Source: Elusimicrobiota bacterium
Lineage (GTDB): Bacteria; Elusimicrobiota; Elusimicrobia; UBA1565; UBA9628
Direction: 5' to 3'
Assembly: GCA_023213235.1 (NCBI GenBank)
Contig: CP096137.1
Coordinates: 1-64,000 of the forward strand
DNA length: 64,000 nt
The translations under genes and the position numbers were made by a program. A model generated the notes under the pieces. It made no database searches and was not told the DNA's origin. It worked only from the letters and a program-made list of their open reading frames with translations. Numbering within the stretch: position 1 is the stretch's first letter; each line of letters starts with the position of its first letter. This document shows positions 38,647 to 47,858 of the stretch, piece after piece.

Positions 38647-40916
38647 ATGAAAACCCCCTCGTCCCTCCTGCTCCTGCCGCTCCTTTTGGCCGCCCGCCCG
38701 GCCCTGGCGGAGATAAAACCGGGCGAACGCTGCGACACCGCGTTCCTCGAGAACGTCGCCAAGAACTACGTTGACGGCAACATCGCCGACGAGCGCATCG
38801 TCGACGTGAGCCGCCGGCTGGGCGCCGAAACGGTCACCCGAAAGGGCTTCCGGGGCGGAGACGTCAAGATCTGCGACGTCGGCACTTGGAATCCCCTGGT
38901 GACCCAGACGGACCGGGTTTGGAAGCAGGAGGACGCCAAGGCCCACTGGTACGCCAACGGCGCCAAGGGCAACGCCGCGCTGATCCTGGTGGCGTCCGAC
39001 TTCTACGCGAGCGTCGACGCGCTCGCCGCCGAGGCCCTCTCCGCGGCCGACGCCGCGATCGAGGCCGGAACCGCGCTCGGCGTGGCCGCCGCGACCGATT
39101 GGACGGCCCAGCAGAAGACGTGGCTCGCCGCCAACGGCGGCGCGCCGACGGTCGCCCGCGCGGGCAAGAGCGTGACGGCCCTCAAGAAGGCCGAGTGGGT
39201 CAACGGCACCGTGACGCCCCAGTCGGTCGGAGCGGCCCTGCGCAAGCTGACCGACGACAAGGGGCAGGGCCGCGCCGGAGGCTCCGAGGTGATCCGATTC
39301 CGGACCGCCGTGCTGGCGCTCGCCGCCGGGCTGCGGATGCATGCCCGGGCGTCCGGGAACGTGCGCACCCGCCTGGGCGCCGACGCCGGCCGCCTGCGTG
39401 AATTCATCGCCGCGCCGGCCAAGGAGATTCCCGAGCTCAAGACCGGAAGGGCCGAGGCGCTCGACGACACGAAATACGGGGTCGCCCTCGAGGCGCTGAC
39501 GGGCAAGGGGCCGGTCGCCTCCCTCGAGGACGCGACGGCCCGCCCCGACGCGGCGCTCGACTACGTCGACCTCGCGCTTCGCAACCTGATCTCCCTGCGC
39601 GCCGCGCAGATCGAGGGCCTCGTCGCGTCCGCGAAGGAGAAGCTCGAGGGCAAGTCGATCACCCAGATCGAGGTCGCGGCCCGCGCCGCGGGGTCGCCGG
39701 GGAGCGCGCGAAGGACAACGCGCTGGCGGCCGACGTGCTGCGGCGCATGACGGAGACGCCGGAGTACCAGCGTCTCGACGCTCTGTACGAGAACAAGAAG
39801 GACCGGCCGGGCTGGAAGGACACCGACGAGGGCAAGGGCGTCATCGCCGCGCGCGAGCGCCTGCAGGCGGCGGCGCTGAGCGCCAAGATCGAGACCGGCG
39901 AGGGCGGCGTGAAGAAGGTCGTCTACACGCAGGGCGGCAAGAAGTACACGCTCGACGGCTTCGTGCCCGACGCGGTCGCCTCCGACGCGGCGACGCGCAA
40001 CGACGTCGCCGGGATGATCGCCCGCATGATCGTCGGCGACGAGCAGGGCGACCCCAAGTTCAACGCGCTCATCGCGTCGATCAAGGGCGAGATCCCCGAT
40101 CCCGCGATCGCGCCGGGCGAGTCGGCCGTCGCGCGCACGGTGCCGCCGGCCCTCAAGAGCGTGAAGGACGGCGCCGCCGGGTGCGACAAGCCGGCGGACC
40201 TCATCAACAACGATCACGAGACCTACGCCGCCCGCCAGCGCGCGAAGGCGGCCGAGGTCACGGCCGAGAACAAGCGCCGGCGCGACGCGATCAAGGCTCA
40301 GGAAGGGGCCCAGCTCGCGGCCGCCCAGCAGGTCTGCGACCAGGAGATGGCGGCGGCGCAGTCGATCACGAAGAAGAGCGACTTCGAGGCCGACGATTCG
40401 CTGCGCGCGCGCAAGGCCGCGGCCGCGGCGAAGGCGAAGACCGACTGCGACGCCCGCCGCGCCGTCATCATCGACGCGGCGAAGGCCCAGCTGGCCGCAC
40501 GCGACGAGGCGGAGAAGACGACCAACGCCGGCGCCGTCATCAGGGCGGCCGACGCGGAGGTCAACGCGAGCTTCCGCATCGCGGTCGACGCGTCGGTCGA
40601 CACGCTGCGGCGCGAGTACTCCGACCCGAAGAGCTCCCGCCACGCGAGCCTGATCCGCGGGGCCGAGCTCCGGGGCACGAGCACGGAGCTCGTCGGGTTC
40701 GTCGCGTACTGGTTCAACCGGCAATGGCCCGCGGGAGAGGGGCGCAAGGGCGCCATCGACAAGTGCGCGGCCGACATGGGACTCGGCGCGACGATCGCCG
40801 GCAAGTCGAACCCGGACTACGCCAATCCCGAGAACCCGTCCAAGGTGGCCGACAAGTGCGGCATCCACGACGCGCTCGTCGCCTACGTGAAGAGCCAGAA
40901 GGGGACGATCCACTAG
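38647..40916 (+). CDS. Large exported protein of unknown function
   Basis: With one G restored in the GGGG run near 39703, this is one 756-aa protein with a signal peptide (LLLLPLLLAARPALA). The first part has a globular region with two cysteines (ERCDTAF, DVKICDVG). The C-terminal half is Ala/Lys/Glu-rich and helical (AENKRRRDAIKAQEGAQLAA), with further cysteines at regular intervals. I recognise no family. It has a consensus promoter and is followed after 10 bp by the RDD gene, with which it probably forms an operon. Confidence 0.7.
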
Positions 40917-40926
40917 GAGAACGCCG

Positions 40927-41733
40927 ATGAGCCACCACCACCATCATCCGAAGCACCACGAGCTCCGCCGGGCGGAGTTCTCCGAACGCGCGCTGGCCTT
41001 CGCCGCCGACTACGCGGCGTTCGCCTTCGTCTGGTACCTGATCCTCAAGGTGATCGACCCCGGCCTGCCCGTCTTCCTCAACGAGAACGGCACGCTCGTC
41101 GCGGCGGCGCTGGCGGCGCTGTTCCTCGTCTACCAGACCTTCTTCTCGTGCGAGGGGCGCGTGAGCCTGGGCAAGCGGCTGCTCGGCATTCGCGTCGCCG
41201 ACTCCGACGGCGAGCCGCTCGACTTCGGGCGCGCGCTCATGCGCGCGCTCGGCTACGTGCCGAGCTCGCTGTTCACCGCGGGCTTCTTCTGGACGCTCGT
41301 CGACCCGCACGGCCGGGCGTGGCACGACATCGCCGCCGGCAGCTTCGTGGTCTCGGACAACCGCCTGCCGGTGCAGCGCGGCCGCGTCCTGCGCCTGTCC
41401 GCCGGGTTCCTCGTCATCGCGTTCGCGCTCGCGGCGGGCTGGCACGGCATCTGGGAGGCGCGCTACCTCAAGCTCATGACGGTCGCCCACGCGAAAGCGG
41501 GCCTGCGCGAGTTCGACGGCCTGCAGAAGACGTACTACGCGCAGAACGGCCGGTACGCGGGAAGCCTCTTCGCGCTCGCCGAGGCCTCCGTCGACCCGCG
41601 CGGCTTCCTGCGCGACATGGCGGTGCTCTACGACCTCAAGGCGTTCCGCTTCAAGACGGACGCCGCCGGCTGGTCGGTCGCCACGCGCGCGCGCGACGTC
41701 GACGCCACCTTGGTCGCGGCGCACGGACCTTAG
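40927..41733 (+). CDS. RDD-family membrane protein with pilin-like C-terminal tail
   Basis: A protein of 268 aa. The N-terminus begins with a natural run of five histidines. An RDD domain of three hydrophobic helices follows (RALAFAADYAAFAFVW, RVSLGKRLLGIRVAD, GRAWHDIAAGSFVV). A fourth helix then leads to a soluble tail with LREFDGLQKTYYAQNGRYA and FRFKTDAAGWSVATRA, resembling the soluble part of type IV pilin-like proteins. The function is unknown; RDD proteins include transporters. A ribosome binding site (AGGAGA) precedes the ATG. Confidence 0.75.
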   Translation: MSHHHHHPKHHELRRAEFSERALAFAADYAAFAFVWYLILKVIDPGLPVFLNENGTLVAAALAALFLVYQTFFSCEGRVSLGKRLLGIRVADSDGEPLDFGRALMRALGYVPSSLFTAGFFWTLVDPHGRAWHDIAAGSFVVSDNRLPVQRGRVLRLSAGFLVIAFALAAGWHGIWEARYLKLMTVAHAKAGLREFDGLQKTYYAQNGRYAGSLFALAEASVDPRGFLRDMAVLYDLKAFRFKTDAAGWSVATRARDVDATLVAAHGP

Positions 41734-41758
41734 CCGCCGCCCGCCCGCCGTAAAGAAG

Positions 41759-41791
41759 AAGGCCCCCGCTTTCGCGGGGGCCTTCGTTTTT
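41759..41791. terminator. Terminator between the RDD gene and rplA
   Basis: An 11-bp GC-rich stem (41759-41769 with 41774-41784), loop TTTC, and CGTTTTT on the plus strand. It is placed between convergent transcription units. Confidence 0.88.
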
Positions 41792-41806
41792 GGACGGCGC
41801 CTTTAT

Positions 41807-42496
41807 TTAGGCGTCGGCCTTGTCGCTGACCTGCACCTTGAAGCCGGGGCCCATGGTGGAGGCGAGCGTGACGCTGATCATGTAGACGCCCTTGGAGGCC
41901 GACGGCTTGGCCTTCAGGATCGCGTCGAGGACGGTCTTCGCGTTGCCCGCGATCTTGTCGGCGGAGAAGGACGCCTTGCCGACGGGAACGTGGATGATGC
42001 CGTAGTCGTCGACCTTGTACTCGACGCGGCCGGCCTTCAGTTCCTTGACCGTCTTCGGGATGTCCATCGTGACCGTGCCCGACTTCGGGTTCGGCATGAG
42101 GCCCTTGGGGCCGAGCACCTTTCCGAGCTTGGAGAGGTCCTTCATCATGTCGGGGGTGGCGACGAGGATGTCGAAGTCCGTGAAGCCCTTCGAGATCTGC
42201 TCGATGAGGTCCTCGGCGCCGACCAGGTCCGCGCCGGCGGCCTTGGCGTCCTTCTGCTTTTCGCCGCGGACGACGACCGCGATCTTCTTGGACTTGCCGA
42301 GGCCGTGCGGCAGGCCGACGGTGCCGCGGACCTGCTGGTCCGCCTGCTTGGGGTCCACGCCGAGGCGGACGTGCAGCTCGACGGTCTCGTCGAACTTGGC
42401 GTTCGCGCACTTCTTCACGAGCTCCACCGCCGCGGGGAGCGGGCTGAGCTTCATGAGGTCCAGATCCTTCACCAGCGCGTCGTATCTCTTGCCCAT
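41807..42496 (-). CDS. rplA: 50S ribosomal protein L1
   Basis: A protein of 229 aa with the L1 signature near IPVGKASF-like and the RNA-binding GKVLGPKGLMPNPKSGTV motif. It binds the 23S L1 stalk and in many bacteria represses its own operon. A GGAG ribosome binding site lies before the ATG. It is the last gene of this cluster; rplJ, rplL and rpoB do not follow. Confidence 0.97.
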   Translation of the reverse strand: MGKRYDALVKDLDLMKLSPLPAAVELVKKCANAKFDETVELHVRLGVDPKQADQQVRGTVGLPHGLGKSKKIAVVVRGEKQKDAKAAGADLVGAEDLIEQISKGFTDFDILVATPDMMKDLSKLGKVLGPKGLMPNPKSGTVTMDIPKTVKELKAGRVEYKVDDYGIIHVPVGKASFSADKIAGNAKTVLDAILKAKPSASKGVYMISVTLASTMGPGFKVQVSDKADA

Positions 42497-42571
42497 CTTG
42501 TTTCTCCTAGACCTGTTGGCGCCTACTGACGATCAGGCTCGGTCTACTTCTATATAAACGGCTTCGTCGGG

Positions 42572-43000
42572 TTACTTCGTGACGTCGATGCCCATCGAGC
42601 GGGCGGTGCCCATGACCATCAGCGTCGCCTGCTGGAGGTCCTTGGTGTTGAGGTCGGGCAGCTTCGCCTTCGCCACGTCCTCGGCCTGCTTCTTGGTGAT
42701 CTTGCCGACCTTGTTGCGGTTCGGCTCGCCGGAGCCCTTCGCCAGGCCGGCGGCCTTCTTCAGCAGCGAGGACACGGGAGGCATCTTCGTGATGAACGAG
42801 AACGAGCGGTCCTCGAACACCGTGATGACGACCGGGATGAGCATCCCGGGCTCCTGCGTCTTCGTCTTCTCGTTGAACTGCTTGCAGAAATCCATGATGT
42901 TGACGCCGTGCTGACCGAGCGCGGGGCCGACGGGCGGCGCGGGGTTCGCGGCGCCGGCGGGAATCTGAAGCTTGATTTGCGTTTTGACTTTCTTCGCCAT
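42572..43000 (-). CDS. rplK: 50S ribosomal protein L11
   Basis: A protein of 142 aa: [20 protein letters not shown] at the N-terminus and the C-terminal [21 protein letters not shown] signature. It forms the GTPase-associated centre with 23S rRNA. It is encoded between a small membrane gene and rplA. Confidence 0.97.
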   Translation of the reverse strand: MAKKVKTQIKLQIPAGAANPAPPVGPALGQHGVNIMDFCKQFNEKTKTQEPGMLIPVVITVFEDRSFSFITKMPPVSSLLKKAAGLAKGSGEPNRNKVGKITKKQAEDVAKAKLPDLNTKDLQQATLMVMGTARSMGIDVTK

Positions 43001-43035
43001 GACTTTTTACAACCTCTCTTCGTGCGTCTTGAATC

Positions 43036-43350
43036 CTAACGGCCCCAGGACCCGGGCCGCAGCATCTTCGCGATGACGCCTCCCAGGACCGTGAGCAGGA
43101 ACACCTTCCAGTACGGAACCGTCTGCGAGCCGAAAACCACCTGCGTGAACTCCGCGCTGAAGACGGCGGGCCACAGCGCCCAGACGAGCAAAGACGCGAG
43201 CAGCGCCTTGCCGAACAGCATGAGCAGGCCGAAGCCGAGAGCCGCGAGCATGGTCAGGCCGGCCAGGACGGCGCCGATCAAGCCCAGCGAGTGGACGTGC
43301 ACGACCTTCGCCTTGATCCCTTCGTACTCGGGACCGGCGCCGGACGGCAT
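43036..43350 (-). CDS. Small membrane protein between nusG and rplK
   Basis: A protein of 104 aa with two to three hydrophobic segments (LGLIGAVLAGLTMLAALGFG, ALLASLLVWALWPAVF, VFLLTVLGGVIAKML). No family is recognised. It lies 20 bp after nusG and 35 bp before rplK in an operon that is usually uninterrupted at this point. Confidence 0.65.
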   Translation of the reverse strand: MPSGAGPEYEGIKAKVVHVHSLGLIGAVLAGLTMLAALGFGLLMLFGKALLASLLVWALWPAVFSAEFTQVVFGSQTVPYWKVFLLTVLGGVIAKMLRPGSWGR

Positions 43351-43370
43351 GACCTCGGCCTCGATCGCGC

Positions 43371-43925
43371 TCAGATCTTCTCCACCTGCAGGAAGTCGAG
43401 CTCGACGGGGGTCGGGCGGCCGAAGATCGTGACCATCGCCTTGATCTTCGCCTTCGCCTCGGCGACCTCTTCGACGACGCCGATGAAGTGGCGGAAGGGG
43501 CCGTCGACGATGCGGATGTTCTCGCCCTTCTCGAACTGCACGGCCGGCCGGGGCTTGCCCGAGGCGGCGTTGTTCGTCAAATCGAGGATGGCCTTGATCT
43601 CCTCTTCGGGAAGCGGGGTCGGGTCGGTGTCGCCGAGGAAGCCGGTGACGCCCGGGACGCCCTTGATCATCCAGTAGGTCACCTCGTCGATGACCATGTC
43701 CATCAGGACGTAGCCGGGGAAAAACTTCCGCTTGGAGATCTTCTTCTTGTTCTTCTTGACCTCGACGACGTCCTCGGTCGGGATGAACACGTTGAAGACG
43801 CGGTCCTGGAGCTTCTCGGTCTCGATCTTCTGCAGGAGGAGCTTGTGGACGCGATCCTCGTAGCCCGACTGCGTGTGGACGACGAACCAGCCGCGGCGGC
43901 CCGTCGGAGTGGTGGTTTCGCTCAT
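43371..43925 (-). CDS. nusG: Transcription termination/antitermination protein NusG
   Basis: A protein of 184 aa. The NGN domain is WFVVHTQSGYEDRVHKLL ... RKFFPGYVLMDM, and the C-terminal KOW domain has the motif RIVDGPFRHFIGVVEEV. It binds RNA polymerase and links it to Rho or to the ribosome. It follows secE directly, as is usual. Confidence 0.97.
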   Translation of the reverse strand: MSETTTPTGRRGWFVVHTQSGYEDRVHKLLLQKIETEKLQDRVFNVFIPTEDVVEVKKNKKKISKRKFFPGYVLMDMVIDEVTYWMIKGVPGVTGFLGDTDPTPLPEEEIKAILDLTNNAASGKPRPAVQFEKGENIRIVDGPFRHFIGVVEEVAEAKAKIKAMVTIFGRPTPVELDFLQVEKI

Positions 43926-43926
43926 G

Positions 43927-44112
43927 TTATCTTCCCAGGACGGCCCTGACGAGCACCGACAGCACGTAGTCGACGCCGGCGACGTACAGCGACATCAGGC
44001 CCACGAGGATGACGATCGCCTTCGTGGAGTCGATGGCCTGCTGACGGGTCAGCCAGGTGGACTGCTTGAGCTCGGAGACGGCTTCTTTCAGGAACTGCGT
44101 CGCTTGATTCAT
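43927..44112 (-). CDS. secE: Preprotein translocase subunit SecE
   Basis: A protein of 61 aa with a single transmembrane helix (KAIVILVGLMSLYVAGVDYVL) after the amphipathic helix ATQFLKEAVSELKQSTWLTR. This is the short bacterial form of SecE, part of SecYEG. It is adjacent to nusG. Confidence 0.93.
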   Translation of the reverse strand: MNQATQFLKEAVSELKQSTWLTRQQAIDSTKAIVILVGLMSLYVAGVDYVLSVLVRAVLGR

Positions 44113-44150
44113 TTTATTCCCACGTCGAAGACTTCAAAATCTGCGCGATC

Positions 44151-44226
44151 TGGCGGGGGCGCCAGGACTCGAACCTGGAGGGGCGGTTTTGGAGACCGCT
44201 CGTTTAGCCAATTAACGGACACCCCC
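44151..44226 (-). tRNA. trnW: tRNA-Trp (CCA anticodon)
   Basis: Read on the minus strand it folds as a cloverleaf: acceptor GGGGGTG with CGCCCCC, anticodon stem GCGGT/ACCGC with loop CTCCAAA (anticodon CCA), T arm CCAGG/CCTGG with TTCGAGT, discriminator G and encoded CCA. It lies between rpmG and secE, its usual place. Confidence 0.96.
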
Positions 44227-44243
44227 GCAGATCGCTTTCAGTT

Positions 44244-44396
44244 CTACTTCACTTCCTTGTGCGCGACCTGCTTTCCGCAGGCGCGGCAGAACTTCTTCAT
44301 CTCCAGCTTGAACTCCTTCTTCTTGCCGCGCTGGTAGTGATAGTTCTTGTTCTTGCAGACGGTGCAGCCGAGAGTGACGATGTATCTGTCGCCCAT
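44244..44396 (-). CDS. rpmG: 50S ribosomal protein L33
   Basis: A protein of 50 aa that starts [20 protein letters not shown] and contains [16 protein letters not shown]. Both CXXC pairs are kept, so this is the zinc-binding (C+) form. It lies between tuf (4 bp) and tRNA-Trp. Confidence 0.95.
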   Translation of the reverse strand: MGDRYIVTLGCTVCKNKNYHYQRGKKKEFKLEMKKFCRACGKQVAHKEVK

Positions 44397-44400
44397 GACT

Positions 44401-45588
<1,188 letters not shown>

Positions 45589-45646
45589 GGCGTTTCAGTT
45601 CTCCTTGTTGTATTCGACGATATCTTTTCGCGTCTACTTCAAAATA

Positions 45647-45718
45647 AGCTGGGAATGGGAATTGAACCCACGACCTTCCCCTTACCAAGGGGATGCTCTA
45701 CCCCTGAGCTATCCCAGC
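45647..45718 (-). tRNA. trnT: tRNA-Thr (GGT anticodon)
   Basis: On the minus strand: acceptor GCTGGGA/TCCCAGC, D-arm TAGCTCAGGGGTAGAGC, anticodon loop TTGGTAA, T arm GTGGGTTCAATTCCCAT, discriminator T. CCA is not encoded. It is located just upstream of tuf. Confidence 0.96.
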
Positions 45719-45736
45719 GTCAAACTCTGCGATCGG

Positions 45737-45807
45737 AGCGGGCGATGGGAATCGAACCCACGTAACAAGTTTGGAAAACTTGTGTTCTACCATTGAACTA
45801 CGCCCGC
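45737..45807 (-). tRNA. trnG: tRNA-Gly (TCC anticodon)
   Basis: On the minus strand: acceptor GCGGGCG/CGCCCGC, D-arm TAGTTCAATGGTAGAAC, anticodon loop TTTCCAA, T arm GTGGGTTCGATTCCCAT, discriminator T, no encoded CCA. It is the first gene of the tRNA-tuf cluster. Confidence 0.96.
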
Positions 45808-45899
45808 GACTTCCCCGCTCCCGAAGACCTCGCCGGACAAGGGACGCCCTGCTTCTGCGTCGCGATGCCGAGGGAAACTCCAACGGATGGCGGGACCAC

Positions 45900-45929
45900 A
45901 TTATACCGAAACCCGAAACGCGAAGTCAA
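45900..45929 (-). promoter_or_regulatory. Promoter of the tRNA-Gly/tRNA-Thr/tuf operon
   Basis: On the minus strand TTGACT (45924-45929), an 18-bp spacer and TATAAT (45900-45905), a near-consensus sigma-70 promoter about 93 bp upstream of tRNA-Gly. It lies back to back with the lepB promoter (45933-45961). Confidence 0.82.
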
Positions 45930-45932
45930 CGC

Positions 45933-45961
45933 TGGACATGAGGCGGGGCGTCGGCTATCCT
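45933..45961 (+). promoter_or_regulatory. Promoter of lepB
   Basis: TGGACA (45933-45938), a 17-bp spacer and TATCCT (45956-45961), ending 8 nt before ATG 45970, so the transcript would be leaderless or nearly so. Confidence 0.7.
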
Positions 45962-45969
45962 TAAGAGCG

Positions 45970-46482
45970 ATGGAACTCCTGCGCCTGCTCAAGCTGTTCG
46001 CGATCGCCCTGGCCGTCGTCCTGCCCGGCCGCGCCTTCCTGGGGAGCCCATCTACGTGGCCAGCCCCTCCATGGAGCCGACCTTGCGCACGGGCACCATG
46101 CTCGTCCTCGACAAGCTGACCTTCCGGACCCGGGCCCCGAGGCGGGGGACATCGTCTCCTTTCGCAGCCCGGTCGAGGACATCGACCTGATCAAGCGCAT
46201 CGTCGCCCTCCCGGGAGAAACCGTCGAAATGAGGGAAAAGGCAGTATTTATCAACGGAAAACAGCTGGATGAGCCCTACGCCGTCCACTCGCGCTCCGGG
46301 GAGCGCCTGGAGGGGACAACATGGGGCCGCTGACGGTCCCCGAGGGCGGCTACTTCGTGTTGGGCGACAACCGCGACGAGTCCAACGACTCCACGGTCTG
46401 GAAGGACTCCGAGGGCAAGCCCGTGCGCTTCCTGCGCCTGCGCCTCGTGCAGGGCCTCGTGCGCCGCTTCCCCTGGGCCTAG
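45970..46482 (+). CDS. lepB: Signal peptidase I
   Basis: Three single-base losses split the gene (GGGG near 46043, a C or G run near 46133-46147, GGGG near 46313). Repaired, it is 171 aa with one N-terminal membrane helix. The catalytic serine lies in VASPSMEPTL and the catalytic lysine in DLIKRIVALPGE. The C-terminal box is YFVLGDNRDESNDST. It cleaves Sec and Tat signal peptides at the periplasmic face. It is one of several essential genes broken this way, so the breaks are likely sequencing errors. Confidence 0.9.
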
Positions 46483-46553
46483 GCCTAAGGGCCCAGACGG
46501 CTCTGGGTCCGGGGCCCCTGACCGCATGGGCCCGGCCCGGCTACTCTGTAGGC

Positions 46554-47633
46554 ATGAAGACCTGGATGATCGTCGCGGCGGCGCTGGCCCTCGGAGCGGT
46601 GGAGGCTCCCGCCCAGTTCATCGCGGTCGCCCAGGACGACGCCGAGCGCATCGGCATCATCAAGGACCTCGAGGCCACGCGCTCCGCGCTCCTGCCCGAG
46701 ATGACCCCGCCCTCCGCCGCCGCCGTCAAGCACACGCCCGCCCTCGAGCTGATCAAGAAGGCGGCGCTCGGCGCCCGCACGAAGCCCGAGATCGCCAAGG
46801 CCAAGAAGGACCTCAACGACTGGAAGTACGTCGTCCTGCGCGACCTGCACGCCGGCGAGCGCCGCGCCGGCATGAAGGAAGGCTACAACGAGTTCGCGGC
46901 CCGCAAGGCCGGCGAGATCAACCTGATCCAGGCGATCCGCACCCAGTTCGCGATCCAGCGCACCGAGGCCTCGCTGGCCGGCGTCCGCCAGTTCTCCATG
47001 TCCAAGGACCCGTTCGCCTGGAACGGCTTCTTCGACCGCTCCTCGTCCTTCGGCGGCACGACGATCCCCTTCGCCGCCGCCGCCGCCGACGGCGCCGTCA
47101 AGGCCGAGATGCCGACGGGCGCGGCCCGCTACGACAAGATCCGCCGCCTGCTCCTGTCCCAGGGCGTCAGCAAGCAGATCGTCGACCTCGCGATCGCCGA
47201 GGGCCTCAAGCAGAAGGTCGACCCGATGATCGTCCTCTCCGTCATCAACCAGGAGTCGAACTTCCGCAAGACCGCCTACAACAAGGGCTCCGGCTGCGTC
47301 GGCCTCATGCAGCTCGACCCCGCCACCGCCGCCGACATGGGCGTGCGCGGCAACCTCTTCGACCCGGCCGCCAACATCAAGGCCGGCGTGAAGTACCTCA
47401 ACTGGATCGCCAACTCCTTCTTCCGCATGAACCAGGACCTCTCCGACATGGCGAAGGTCCCCGCCGACAAGATGAAGATGATCCTCGCCTCCTACAACTG
47501 GGGGATCGGCAACGTGCGCAACGCCGTGCGCAAGCACGGCGCGGCCGCCCTCGACCGCGTGGCCCCGAAGGAGACCCGGAACTACATCTCCGAGATCCCC
47601 TCGCGCATCTACGACTGGTTCGCCTCGTTCTAG
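46554..47633 (+). CDS. Lytic transglycosylase (SLT domain)
   Basis: A protein of 359 aa with a signal peptide (residues 1-20), a helical middle, and a C-terminal goose-type lysozyme/SLT domain: VINQESNFRKTAYN with the catalytic Glu, GCVGLMQLDPATA, and ASYNWGIGNVRNAV. It cleaves the peptidoglycan glycan strand non-hydrolytically in the periplasm. TACTCT (46542-46547) lies exactly 6 nt before the ATG, supporting this start over in-frame upstream codons. Confidence 0.88.
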   Translation: MKTWMIVAAALALGAVEAPAQFIAVAQDDAERIGIIKDLEATRSALLPEMTPPSAAAVKHTPALELIKKAALGARTKPEIAKAKKDLNDWKYVVLRDLHAGERRAGMKEGYNEFAARKAGEINLIQAIRTQFAIQRTEASLAGVRQFSMSKDPFAWNGFFDRSSSFGGTTIPFAAAAADGAVKAEMPTGAARYDKIRRLLLSQGVSKQIVDLAIAEGLKQKVDPMIVLSVINQESNFRKTAYNKGSGCVGLMQLDPATAADMGVRGNLFDPAANIKAGVKYLNWIANSFFRMNQDLSDMAKVPADKMKMILASYNWGIGNVRNAVRKHGAAALDRVAPKETRNYISEIPSRIYDWFASF

Positions 47634-47668
47634 GCTCGCCTCCCTCCGTCGTGCTATAATCTCCCGTC

Positions 47669-47743
47669 GGGCAGTTAGCTCAGCGGTAGAGCATTGTCCT
47701 CACACGACAAGGGTCACAGGTTCAAATCCTGTACTGCCCACCA
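47669..47743 (+). tRNA. trnV: tRNA-Val (CAC anticodon)
   Basis: Acceptor GGGCAGT/ACTGCCC, anticodon stem TTGTC/GACAA with loop CTCACAC (anticodon CAC), T arm CACAGGTTCAAATCCTGT, discriminator A, encoded CCA. TATAAT at 47655-47660 lies 8 nt upstream. Confidence 0.96.
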
Positions 47744-47751
47744 TTTAGAAG

Positions 47752-47794
47752 AGTGCCCGCATCTCGATCGTTTTCGATATGCGGGCACTGTCTT
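47752..47794 (+). terminator. Terminator after tRNA-Val
   Basis: An 11-bp stem (47752-47762 with 47779-47789) followed by GTCTTTT. It lies 8 bp after the tRNA 3' end. Confidence 0.8.
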
Positions 47795-47858
47795 TTATAG
47801 GGTTGTGAGGCGGGGAAATCCGAAATTAGTTAGCATTCGATGTGATGCCCCCCAAGAA

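Noticed and set aside
40930..40950. His-run at the RDD protein N-terminus as a cloning tag
   Set aside because: The flanking sequence is ordinary genomic DNA continuous with the operon; the run continues as His-Pro-Lys-His-His and is natural.
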